From a virus: a DNA stretch of 22,059 nt. Below the pieces are notes generated by a model. The model ran no database searches, was not told the origin of the DNA, and saw only the letters and a program-made list of their open reading frames with translations. Below, piece after piece: positions 15,901 through 22,059 of the stretch. Each line of letters opens with the position of its first letter. The stretch's first letter is position 1. A program made the position numbers and the translations under genes. Location: the IMG/VR virus record IMGVR_UViG_3300006793_000323, positions 1 to 22,059 of that record; one strand, 5' to 3'.

Positions 15901-18900
15901 CTAATAGAAGAAAGATTACCGGAACTGGACCTAGGGGTGAGCAAACTAGAAGCACTTGGGATCTTACTTTTACAGTAAACGCAAAACCATCATTAAAACC
16001 TAAAGATTCTGGAACAAATGTAACTGAAATCTTTAACACTACAGACTACATTAATAAGGCAGATAGAAAACTTTGGAGAACAAATCTCTACGGTAATGCT
16101 TCTTTTTTAAATGCATATGGAATCTGCCCCTTCAATACGGTCACTAAAAAGAATGAAGATTATGATGGAACTCATATAATTCGTTGGGAACACATCACTT
16201 TTCCTGCTGATGGCAATTATCAGATTGAACTGGAAGTTGATGATAAAGTCAAACTATTCATTGGTAATCGCTCTGGTGCTGGCGCTATGGGAATTGGTAA
16301 TGGACTGAAAAATGTTGATAATGGTGGAGATGAAGTTATCATTGAGAAGGACGGATTTGTAGGAGGCAGTAACAGGTCAACTGGAAAGAGCACCTACACT
16401 AGATTCTTTAGGAAAGGTCAGTATAGAATCAGAGCAGAACTTTATCAAAAACCTGGTGGTGATTTTGGTTTTAGTGGTAGAAAATCTTATGGACAAAAAG
16501 ATGGGTCCAATATCTCTGCAAAGTTTGTCAGACGTGGAGACAAAAACTTTCTTAAGGTAGATGGATCTGGGACTGCAGAAATTAGTTTTCGTTTAAGAGT
16601 AGATGATAATCCAAGAGTATCTGGAATTTTTGGATCTAAAGTTAAAATCGGTCGTCCGCCGAATGATTATGTTCTTCTGTCTAGAAGAAAATCTGGAAAT
16701 GGGTATAAAGAAAAAGAAAGAATTACTGGGTCTGATACATTTGAGGCAGGAAGAGAGTATCCCGTAGAGACTATTGGATCATCTAGAGGAACAGGATCTG
16801 TTATAAAAAATAATGGAAGGACAATTGAATATGATGATAACATTGGCAACGGATTTGATGAGAACGCAGATCTTTCTATCACTAAAGTAAAAAATAAACA
16901 GGGCGCACCTAATAAGGGACTCAATCCAATGGCGCTTGCCATTAGAATTAGGGCAGATGTGCTTGAAACTACTAGAATCTCCCCCAGAACCTGGAATCAA
17001 AATCCAATGGGAGCAGCATTCACTATTGATGCACCTCTTCCACCTATTCCCATCTCACCCAAACCAATTAGCGAGGGTAGATGTCCAGATAACCCTACAT
17101 GGACTACGAGATTCTCTGGCGGTAACGAAAAGTGGTGGCCTGTTACTCATAAATTTAGAGATGGATCAAGGTCGTGGTCTAAGTTTATGAATAGATTTGC
17201 AATCTCACCGATTCCTCCTTTAGGAACAATCAATAGTGATGGTGGTGGAATTGTTTATAGAAACACTTGGAATATTGACATTCTTCATGCAGGTTTTTAT
17301 GCACTCAAAGGAACTGTTGACAATGGAGGAAGAATTTTAGTTGATGGCGCAGAAAAAATGCGTGGAGGTTATTTTAGTGGCGCGACGTTTGCTGGTTCAG
17401 GTTCAGAGGGTCAGGGAAGATTGGCAGGATTTAGAGAGACATCTCCGCCGATGCATAAGTTCTACTTAGATGAAGGTAAGCATACCATCACTGTTGAAGT
17501 TGAGAATCAAAAGACTCTTAAGCAAAAGAAAGTAGAGAAAAAAATCTTCAGCACTCGGGATTGGAGAGAACCAAAACCAAAATCCTCAGGTGGAGGAAAA
17601 CCAACAAATGTTGACTTTAGAGTTACGACTGATGCAAAATTTGCAAACTCAGTTGAATTTGTTGGTGAATTTTCTTTCGGTAAAACTTATGATGGACCAC
17701 AATTGAGGGAGTCTACCACTAAATCTTTACTAGATGGTACTGTATATGATGTAATCTTTAATAGTAATCGTGGTGGTGGCAATACTAGTAGTAGTGGTGG
17801 TGAATATACAATCAACTATGAATATGCAAATGCCACTGCTTTTGGTTTAGAAGTTAATGATAGTAGAAAAAGAATTAGATATGATGATGATGCCAGCAAC
17901 GGTTTCGATGAAAATGCTCAACTTAGGATCATGTCATCATCTCCTGGAGTTAATGCTAGGTTCTCCACTGATGGAACTAAACTTTTAGTTCAAGGTGATG
18001 GGGATGTAACAATCAAATATGATTGGGATGACAATCCAGGTACTTCTGGATCTGTTTTGAGGTCCCTCGAAATTGCCGGAAAAACTTGGAGACAAAGTGG
18101 TGGATCGGGTGAGCAAACTGAAACGATAAGAGTATCTGGTCCAACTGGTCCAACAAGAAGTAGAACTCCTGGTAACAATAACTCAAATATTAAACTTAGA
18201 AATGCTGGTGAGAAAGTTGTTCAGATGGAAGACCATACTGATAATGATTGGAGTGATCTTGTTATTAGTGCATCTGTTGGTAGATTTTATGATTTTAACG
18301 GTAACAGATGTAAGTTTGCGCTTGCGCCAACCACTCCCACAAAAGATGTAAGAGTAACTAAGGGTGGTGTTACTTATGTGGGACCCCCATTGTTTGTTAT
18401 TAAGTCTGGAGCAGCAGCTAAATTTTGGAGTAAATATATGCTGAGAAACTCTGTTTCTCCTTTCATTCCCCCAATAGATGTAGATAGTACTAATCATCTT
18501 GGAGACAAAACATATATTTGGAAGAATGTTGATTTCTTTGAGTCTGGACAGTACAAATTCTTATTCCAATCTGATGATGGAGCAACTCTTTATATTAACG
18601 GTAATAAAGTTGTAGAGTCTAAATCTAATTTTAGAGGAGAAGCTAGTCCTACATATGCGGAACTTTCTCCAGGAAAATATGAGATAAAGGTTGTTTGTAA
18701 CAATATAAGGTTTGATAGAAATGTTTTGACAGGCAATAATCCAACTGGATTTGCTCTAAAAATCATGAAGGATGTTGTTATCTCTGAAAAATCATTCCCA
18801 TGGACAACCAATCCTGTTGGAATATCTGCAATGCTGATCCCGCCACCATGTCCTAAAGTTGTTAAAGGAAAAGGGGTAGTCACTGATATCATTGTAAAAG

Positions 18901-19505
18901 ACCCTGGAAATGGGCATGAACCAGATAAAGGACCAGGAACTCCCACGATAGTTACGATTAAAGATATTGAACCAACTCTTCCTGGCATTAACTATAGTTC
19001 AGGTGACATAGGAATCATTAATGATATCCCTGTCACTCTTGAAGTTGATAATTTTGGTAGAATTACTAAAATCAATGTTCCTACAGGTAGTGGTGACGGT
19101 GATGGTAGTGGTACAGCAATTAGAGTTACAGATACTCCTGTAATTGATGTACCATCTTTGACTGGAGTTGGATTTAGAGGAACTCCTATCTTAGAAACAA
19201 CTATTGTTCCAGAGGAAGTATTTGCGCCCGAAGACATAATCCAAGTTACAGATTTGGTTGGTCTTACACAAAACGGTTATGTCAATGGCAAACCTTACTA
19301 TGGCAGTGTATTCTCCAGAGATGGTAGATTGTTTGCTGGAATCTATGAAACAACTGGAGAATTAGTTCCTGTTTATGCAACTCTTCAAGAGAGTATTGCT
19401 AATAGAGTTACCACTAGACCTTCTGCAATCCTTAGACAGGGTACAAGTGCCAACAGTAACAATCCTAACCTTAATATTCCAGGAACTCCTCAAAATCTCA
19501 TCTAG
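12936..19505 (+). CDS. Giant modular virion structural protein (2189 aa), likely adhesin or fibre
   Basis: The N-terminus (~1-70, IQVGYISTDRGYIQNVSI) looks like a docking domain, followed by a Pro/Thr repeat linker and a Gly-rich GGFGYRCPPKVSV module. The body alternates modules. Four PA14-like beta-sandwich units start near residues 497, 1057, 1417 and 1834, sharing F/YMNxxAISP, a W-x-F/I segment, GxYxF and LYINGNxVxE. At least four modules end in a DDNPxTSG hairpin (near 764, 885, 1223, 1697). D/N-rich stretches (SNDNDDLQI, VNDNDDMQV, HTDNDWSDL) may bind calcium. The C-terminus (ITDLVGL-like, then NPNLNIPGTPQNLI) resembles other large cyanophage structural proteins as I recall them. PA14-like units usually bind glycans, so host-surface attachment is plausible but inferred. 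No enzyme motif is seen. No Shine-Dalgarno precedes the ATG. Confidence 0.8.
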   Translation: MSFNIFGPTQKKDIQVGYISTDRGYIQNVSILAANNYAFKNPGTTFIVETRDGVKYFNINEVNNLKPEDILPSNTAADGTCQGVVGLSPQTIGNAVAIGTGSPGNNTNLHDYLPRGPYGQRPTGLTPPTDRPTGLTPPTDRPTGLGPAPTGIGTVGNGGPIVVISGCGGVGASAVPIIGDDGGILDIVVTSGGFGYRCPPKVSVIDPNKRGSGVVATSVIGVSTSPTLITYDDEDDFEIYDFDPRNGIPGLTGYGNRVGPDGDDLGDWDPTLYATFAKDPIGIEIARYQKYLKELRNPWWSTRKETPLNISFGKKKDRVKHDVQHHAWDGDEKLKSGLNTQYKDVEFEVFTQGGNNADKGLIFKFVSEDGSHKFQFKAESYTDSRKTKVTKKIRVNTTYLITSSGSFKGGGVEQGLIGNLGRDAKEIKGNNKKGSTIFADFVRSSNDNDDLQIRATQGRFTATGERKFEGHSTTDLEYRFDVKGPGAGTDKKIKPSFMNNYAISPVPASDVPGSDFAGRWCTFDWEEDFPYSGEYVFRGMADNIGKMYLDNELIMEARHFRGDPLPSNVIKKTVEAGVHKIKVDLFNAPQKDNTSTTVKNNTQDEKKKIPVNFDVYGQGSKSNTAINMVFTSEDGKHSFTFKPEKLKGSKYDYKKTVRVFPNTQYKVQAIATASHRIRRNDPSPTPNSETKFPIAITGNSSTSGLEVNDSGKRIRYDDNAANGFDENAQLRIMSSSPGVNARFSRDGSELVVRGSGDVTLKFSWDDNPNTSGLAVGRLTVGGQVFQQINEKGSQTKTVTIGSNVSGVSGNERSTPINYTNLNSANLGQIDVSRSGSRIKLKDGDGNDTNASIRILNVRNGTAKFSRSGTQIITTGNCRVTIKLEWDDNPRTAGVALDSVEIGGVNFRRRGEDGDVTKDVTFEAVEAPVSRDQTVNLVPEQGTLKSNAFKKGKQKENGTRSNVIFADIIGSVNDNDDMQVRCGQGVFVPTNRRKITGTGPRGEQTRSTWDLTFTVNAKPSLKPKDSGTNVTEIFNTTDYINKADRKLWRTNLYGNASFLNAYGICPFNTVTKKNEDYDGTHIIRWEHITFPADGNYQIELEVDDKVKLFIGNRSGAGAMGIGNGLKNVDNGGDEVIIEKDGFVGGSNRSTGKSTYTRFFRKGQYRIRAELYQKPGGDFGFSGRKSYGQKDGSNISAKFVRRGDKNFLKVDGSGTAEISFRLRVDDNPRVSGIFGSKVKIGRPPNDYVLLSRRKSGNGYKEKERITGSDTFEAGREYPVETIGSSRGTGSVIKNNGRTIEYDDNIGNGFDENADLSITKVKNKQGAPNKGLNPMALAIRIRADVLETTRISPRTWNQNPMGAAFTIDAPLPPIPISPKPISEGRCPDNPTWTTRFSGGNEKWWPVTHKFRDGSRSWSKFMNRFAISPIPPLGTINSDGGGIVYRNTWNIDILHAGFYALKGTVDNGGRILVDGAEKMRGGYFSGATFAGSGSEGQGRLAGFRETSPPMHKFYLDEGKHTITVEVENQKTLKQKKVEKKIFSTRDWREPKPKSSGGGKPTNVDFRVTTDAKFANSVEFVGEFSFGKTYDGPQLRESTTKSLLDGTVYDVIFNSNRGGGNTSSSGGEYTINYEYANATAFGLEVNDSRKRIRYDDDASNGFDENAQLRIMSSSPGVNARFSTDGTKLLVQGDGDVTIKYDWDDNPGTSGSVLRSLEIAGKTWRQSGGSGEQTETIRVSGPTGPTRSRTPGNNNSNIKLRNAGEKVVQMEDHTDNDWSDLVISASVGRFYDFNGNRCKFALAPTTPTKDVRVTKGGVTYVGPPLFVIKSGAAAKFWSKYMLRNSVSPFIPPIDVDSTNHLGDKTYIWKNVDFFESGQYKFLFQSDDGATLYINGNKVVESKSNFRGEASPTYAELSPGKYEIKVVCNNIRFDRNVLTGNNPTGFALKIMKDVVISEKSFPWTTNPVGISAMLIPPPCPKVVKGKGVVTDIIVKDPGNGHEPDKGPGTPTIVTIKDIEPTLPGINYSSGDIGIINDIPVTLEVDNFGRITKINVPTGSGDGDGSGTAIRVTDTPVIDVPSLTGVGFRGTPILETTIVPEEVFAPEDIIQVTDLVGLTQNGYVNGKPYYGSVFSRDGRLFAGIYETTGELVPVYATLQESIANRVTTRPSAILRQGTSANSNNPNLNIPGTPQNLI
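13296..13370 (+). repeat. 30-base in-frame tandem repeat, 2.5 copies
   Basis: Units 13296-13325 and 13326-13355 are identical, and the first 15 bases recur at 13356-13370. Each encodes RPTGLTPPTD, a proline-rich linker between the N-terminal docking region and the rest of the giant protein. Identity at the DNA level suggests recent slippage or expansion. Confidence 0.9.
15048..15251 (+). repeat. Copy A of a ~204-base internal duplication
   Basis: It aligns without gaps to 17847-18050 at roughly 80% identity by hand count; the first ~120 bases are more alike than the rest. It encodes a unit from LEVNDSGKRIRYDD through NGFDENAQLRIM to SWDDNPNTSG. A more distant third relative (NGFDENADL) lies near 16840. 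Confidence 0.9.
17847..18050 (+). repeat. Copy B of the ~204-base internal duplication
   Basis: It aligns to 15048-15251 at a constant offset of 2799 bases with no indels. It encodes LEVNDSRKRIRYDD through NGFDENAQLRIM to DWDDNPGTSG. Most early differences are synonymous, which points to duplication or gene conversion inside the giant gene. Confidence 0.9.
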
Positions 19506-19530
19506 ATAGTAAGTAAGTTATAATATAAAA

Positions 19531-20163
19531 ATGCCAACTAATCCCACCACTAGTAATGATAGATTGCCGAGTAAATCTGGGGGTGGCAATAACTTAAAGC
19601 AGAACTTTACTGCTATTAAGTATGGAAACGACCACGGATCGATTGCTTTTGGTAAGATTCATAAGAAAGCAGATGTGACATCTGATATCATGCTTGCTGC
19701 GTCTGATGGTGAGCATTTTATGTCCATGGATAAAGATGGGCAGAGAACTGGTTGGACAACCATCATGAGTCCTGGAAACTTTCAGGTCGAGTGTGGAAGT
19801 AACAGAGAGGAAAGCGATGATGCTTGCATGATCAATGCCAAGAATGGTAACATTGACATTATCGCCACAAATGGTAAAATAAGACTGCAGGCAACCGATA
19901 TTGAACTCATTGCTGTAGGAGGTTCAGTTGATAAAGGTAACATTAGAGTTAGTGCAACTGAAAATTTTTCTGTAGATGCAAAGAAAGTTCTTCTTTCATC
20001 AAAGGTTAACACTAAAATTATGTCAGCAGGAATTACTGAAGTGATTGGTAATAGTTGCCTCAAAATCTATGGTTCTGTTATTCGTGGAGTTAGTGATGCA
20101 TGTGCCGTTAAAGACACTAAAGTCGGTGGTCAAAGATATCAACAACAACAAAATCAAGTATAA
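19531..20163 (+). CDS. Beta-helical spike-like baseplate protein (resembles the gp5 C-terminus)
   Basis: This 210-aa protein has a short Ser/Asn/Gly-rich N-terminus followed by regular short strands: GSIAFGKI, SDIMLAASDG, GNFQVECGS, NGNIDIIATNGKIRL, GNIRVSATENFSV and TEVIGNSCLKIYG. Repeats of this kind are typical of the trimeric beta-helix at the C-terminus of T4 gp5 and of VgrG/gpV spikes. The neighbouring gp5-like protein lacks such a region, so this may be the membrane-piercing spike as a separate gene. The Gln-rich end (QRYQQQQNQV) lacks an obvious metal-binding tip motif. It could instead be a fibre or hub decoration. A 25-base gap containing TATAATATAAAA precedes it; the next gene starts 2 bases after its stop. 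Confidence 0.65.
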   Translation: MPTNPTTSNDRLPSKSGGGNNLKQNFTAIKYGNDHGSIAFGKIHKKADVTSDIMLAASDGEHFMSMDKDGQRTGWTTIMSPGNFQVECGSNREESDDACMINAKNGNIDIIATNGKIRLQATDIELIAVGGSVDKGNIRVSATENFSVDAKKVLLSSKVNTKIMSAGITEVIGNSCLKIYGSVIRGVSDACAVKDTKVGGQRYQQQQNQV

Positions 20164-20165
20164 AC

Positions 20166-20927
20166 ATGTCATTTAATTTAGACGATGCCAATGTAGGCGG
20201 ACAATTAAAATGTGGTACGGGCATCTTCCCTGCCATTGGTGAAGGTATTACTAGAGTAAATGGATCAGCAGGTATCGAAGGTCCAGTTGTTGTTGGATCA
20301 CCATTACATTTTCCATTCCCATTTGCAGGAACAAATATTGGTCCTTTGACCAACAGTGATTCGATTCCAGCATTTGCACCAGGAGCATTACCACTTGGAT
20401 TGAGTAATCCATATTCATTGATGGTGTCTCCTAATGCAGGTGTATTGGGTAACCTTGATGTTAATTTTAGAATTCAGGCAGGCGGAACTGTTTCTGGAAT
20501 ATCTGTCTTTGATTATGCTGGAAACATTCTAGCAGCAAAGAAAGACTTTGATATCCCCCACCCAACTAAAAAAGATTGGCGACTGAGACATGTTGCACCT
20601 GAGGCACCAACAGCAGACGTATATATTAGGGGGAGAGTAACAAATAAAACTGAAATTTTCTTTCCAGAATATTGGAAAGGATTAGTTGATTGGACCACAA
20701 TTACGGTCAATCTAACTCCGATTGGTGCTCATCAGAATGTTATCGTAAAGAGAATTGATGAGGAGAAAGTATATCTTCAAGCACATGGAGGTATGCCAAT
20801 CAACTGTTTCTATCACATCTATGGTGAGAGACAGGACTGCGAAAGAAACATCGCAGAATATGAAGGTACGTCACCTGAGGATTATCCAGGAGACAATAGT
20901 GAATACTTACAATCAGGAAAAGTTTAA
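20166..20927 (+). CDS. Virion structural protein with C-terminal FDIPHP/EYWxGLVD module (paralogue A)
   Basis: The 253-aa protein has a Gly/Pro/Phe-rich N-terminal half of unknown fold, with a strand section around GNLDVNFRIQAGGTVSG. From residue ~128 it has a module shared with the next gene: FDIPHP, RLRHVAPEAP, VYIRGRV, FFPEYWKGLVD, TITVNLTPIG and a closing EGTSPEDYPGDNSEY. I recall this module from tail-fibre-like and structural proteins of many marine phages, where its function is not settled. A position at the end of the baseplate operon fits a small fibre or decoration protein. Its start is 2 bases after the previous stop with no Shine-Dalgarno, suggesting coupled translation. Confidence 0.75.
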   Translation: MSFNLDDANVGGQLKCGTGIFPAIGEGITRVNGSAGIEGPVVVGSPLHFPFPFAGTNIGPLTNSDSIPAFAPGALPLGLSNPYSLMVSPNAGVLGNLDVNFRIQAGGTVSGISVFDYAGNILAAKKDFDIPHPTKKDWRLRHVAPEAPTADVYIRGRVTNKTEIFFPEYWKGLVDWTTITVNLTPIGAHQNVIVKRIDEEKVYLQAHGGMPINCFYHIYGERQDCERNIAEYEGTSPEDYPGDNSEYLQSGKV

Positions 20928-20931
20928 GGAG
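20926..20931 (+). promoter_or_regulatory. Strong Shine-Dalgarno for the second 253-aa gene
   Basis: AAGGAG, followed by A, overlaps the stop of the upstream gene and lies 8 bases before the ATG at 20940. It is the strongest ribosome binding site in the window and fixes that start. Most other genes here have weak or no such site. Confidence 0.85.
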
Positions 20932-20939
20932 ATTTAATC

Positions 20940-21701
20940 ATGTCAGAACCAGCAAAGGAATTTGTACCCTCACCAAAAACAAAGGATTGCGATAAAAAAG
21001 CAGGTGGTTGGGGTAGACCAATGACCGACCCAGAGTTTATTTGGTATGGAAATAAAGGTGAGGATGATTATCCAAAAGATGCATGTGTTCCGTGGTATCA
21101 TAGGAATGCACAGATTGACAATTTTCAAGTAAACCTAACACTCACTGGTAATCTTGCTACTTTTTCAACCAGTGTTACTGCACCAGTTTTTAATGGAAGT
21201 GCTACTTCAGCAAAAACTATTGGCGGTGCATTTGATATTCCTCATGTTAAAGATGAGAAGAAAAGAATTCGCCATGTCATCGCAGAAGGACCAGAGGCAG
21301 GTATTTACGTTCGCGGAACTCTGAAGGATGCCAATCAAATTAATTTACCAGAGTATTGGGATGGTCTTGTTGACCCAAAAACTATTACCGTGACTCTTAC
21401 TCAAATTGGGTATTCTCAAGACCTAATTGTAGAAGGCATTGAATGGGGTAAGGTTGTTAAGATTAAGTCTGGTACTGGGGCAAACATTAACTGTTATTAT
21501 GAAATTTGGGCAGCACGTTACATTAACCCAATGGATCCTAGTGAAAAACTCCATGTTGTATATGAAGGAGATAGTCCTGAAGATTATCCAGGAAACAATG
21601 AGTACTATCTAATCGGAGGATGGGACTACGACAGGCGAGAGACCAAGTGGAGGCGTCCAACAGATGAAATGTACTCTGTAAACCTTGACAAAGACGCCTG
21701 A
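20940..21701 (+). CDS. Virion structural protein with FDIPH/EYWxGLVD module (paralogue B)
   Basis: This is also 253 aa. The N-terminal ~95 residues differ from paralogue A and include a strand block NLTLTGNLATFSTSVTAPVF, such as occurs before C-terminal fibre domains. From residue ~98 it carries the shared module: FDIPHV, RIRHVIAEGPEAGIYVRGTL, LPEYWDGLVD, TITVTLTQIG, INCYYEIWAAR and EGDSPEDYPGNNEYY. It then has an extra charged tail rich in Asp, Arg and Trp. It is the last gene of the rightward structural run. Its final codons contain the -35 box of the next promoter (21685-21690). Function unknown; fibre or decoration protein is the best guess. Confidence 0.75.
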   Translation: MSEPAKEFVPSPKTKDCDKKAGGWGRPMTDPEFIWYGNKGEDDYPKDACVPWYHRNAQIDNFQVNLTLTGNLATFSTSVTAPVFNGSATSAKTIGGAFDIPHVKDEKKRIRHVIAEGPEAGIYVRGTLKDANQINLPEYWDGLVDPKTITVTLTQIGYSQDLIVEGIEWGKVVKIKSGTGANINCYYEIWAARYINPMDPSEKLHVVYEGDSPEDYPGNNEYYLIGGWDYDRRETKWRRPTDEMYSVNLDKDA

Positions 21702-21713
21702 GTGTCCTATAAT
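21685..21713 (+). promoter_or_regulatory. Consensus sigma70 promoter
   Basis: TTGACA at 21685-21690 and TATAAT at 21708-21713 are both exact consensus hexamers with an ideal 17-base spacer. The -35 lies in the last codons of the structural gene and the -10 lies just beyond its stop. Initiation is expected near 21720, giving a leader of about 18 bases before the ATG at 21738. This host-type promoter contrasts with the late boxes used upstream and suggests early expression of what follows. Confidence 0.88.
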
Positions 21714-21722
21714 ACCTAGGTA
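21713..21722. promoter_or_regulatory. 10-base palindrome at the expected transcription start
   Basis: TACCTAGGTA is a perfect inverted repeat that begins on the last base of the -10 box and spans the likely start site. It is well placed for a repressor operator, but it is short and nothing else here supports protein binding. Confidence 0.3.
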
Positions 21723-21737
21723 AGCAAGACACCCCCC

Positions 21738-21920
21738 ATGCAAGACGACTACCTCACACGCTGCGTCGTGGACCCCGTGAAGCGTAAGTTCTATCTGTAC
21801 TCTGAGCAGGGTGACGAAAAAGTTCTTGATTGTGAAACCGTGGACCAGTTCATGAGTGTGCTGGAACTGTGTCGTGCTGTGCTTGATGAAGACACACTTG
21901 CGTATGCTAGCCCTCTCTGA
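21738..21920 (+). CDS. Small conserved-looking early protein (60 aa), unknown function
   Basis: The product starts MQDDYLTRCVVDPVKRKFYL and ends LDEDTLAYASPL. It looks like a compact strand-strand-helix protein (VVDPVKRKFYLYS, then TVDQFMSVLELCRAVL). I recall similar small hypothetical proteins in cyanomyoviruses but no function. It sits directly behind the consensus sigma70 promoter. The ATG is preceded by CCCCCC with no Shine-Dalgarno. Its first half uses many C- or G-ending codons (CGC, GTC, GTG, CCC), unlike the AT-rich structural genes, which suggests a different history or selection for early expression. Confidence 0.8.
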   Translation: MQDDYLTRCVVDPVKRKFYLYSEQGDEKVLDCETVDQFMSVLELCRAVLDEDTLAYASPL

Positions 21921-21991
21921 CTAAAATCAACTTTTAATTCCAAAAAAGGGCGAAAAAAAATCCCAGTAAAAAATCGCTCTATTACTTTTTT

Positions 21992-22059
21992 ATGCATAGG
22001 TACAGTCCAGACTTTTATCAAGAAATCCTGATTTGTTACGATTATGAGACCAGAAACCC
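21992..22059 (+). CDS. Possible start of an unidentified gene, cut by the window end
   Basis: An ATG at 21992 opens a frame that stays open for 22 codons to the edge, reading MHRYSPDFYQEILICYDYET and on. The composition looks like a real protein start and it lies downstream of the early-type gene. No Shine-Dalgarno is present; T-rich sequence precedes the ATG. The gap before it (21921-21991) is A/T-rich with poly-A runs, and I see no convincing terminator or promoter in it. Confidence 0.5.
   Translation, partial: MHRYSPDFYQEILICYDYETRN

Noticed and set aside
18590-18988. Open frame on the minus strand opposite the giant gene
   Set aside because: Antisense shadow of a strongly supported coding region; no ribosome binding site or recognisable protein.
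19519-19530. TATAATATAAAA just before the 210-aa gene as a promoter
   Set aside because: A start from this -10 would fall on the ATG, there is no -35, and the late box match is poor. A/T-rich gap sequence makes chance matches likely.
21921-21991. Possible terminator in the A/T-rich gap (GGG...CCC with poly-A)
   Set aside because: The only stem is three base pairs around a long A-rich loop and no T-tract follows on the plus strand.
1-22059. CRISPR array, tRNA genes, insertion sequences or integration sites
   Set aside because: No regular repeat-spacer array, cloverleaf-like segment, transposase or terminal repeat was seen; the repeats present are in-frame parts of structural genes.

Overview
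The window is about 22 kb of AT-rich, densely packed, mostly rightward DNA. It reads as the baseplate and tail-assembly region of a T4-like myovirus, most likely a marine cyanophage (Synechococcus or Prochlorococcus type). The basis is a run of recognisable T4 families (gp4, a gp48/gp54-type tube initiator, gp26, gp27, the gp5 OB-fold), T4-type late promoters of the form (T)ATAAATA, a CP12-like small gene, and very large modular structural proteins typical of cyanomyoviruses.

Layout. Positions 1-953 run leftward: the head-completion nuclease gp4, a 116-aa unknown, and an unknown running off the edge, all behind a perfect TATAAATA late promoter on the minus strand (977-984). From 986 everything runs rightward: tube initiator (986-1867), gp26 (1908-2627), a small -1-frame ORF (to 2809), two large tape-measure-like paralogues (2799-6005 and 6007-9450), gp27-like hub (9474-10817), CP12-like protein (10823-11050), gp5 OB-fold hub protein (11050-12897), a 2189-aa modular adhesin-like protein (12936-19505), a beta-helical spike-like protein (19531-20163) and two paralogous 253-aa structural proteins (20166-20927, 20940-21701). 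A perfect sigma70 promoter at the end of the last structural gene then leads into a GC-richer module with a 60-aa gene and the start of another ORF.

How it works together. These genes would build the baseplate hub: the initiator starts the tube, gp26 and its frameshift product chaperone hub/tape-measure assembly, the tape-measure-like proteins fill the tube, gp27 and gp5 form the central hub, and the separate beta-helical protein may tip it. The T4 lysozyme domain is missing from gp5. A GH19 lysozyme/chitinase-like domain plus an M23-like domain sit in the second tape-measure-like protein instead. The giant protein and the 253-aa pair are plausible host-contact or decoration proteins.

The most notable observation is a complete-looking -1 programmed frameshift signal at the end of gp26: slippery T_TTT_TTC, a Shine-Dalgarno-like element upstream, and a hairpin at the right spacing downstream. 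It would fuse gp26 to the small downstream ORF, in the manner of the lambda gpG/gpGT tail chaperones. The second is a CP12-like metabolic regulator lodged between the two hub genes.
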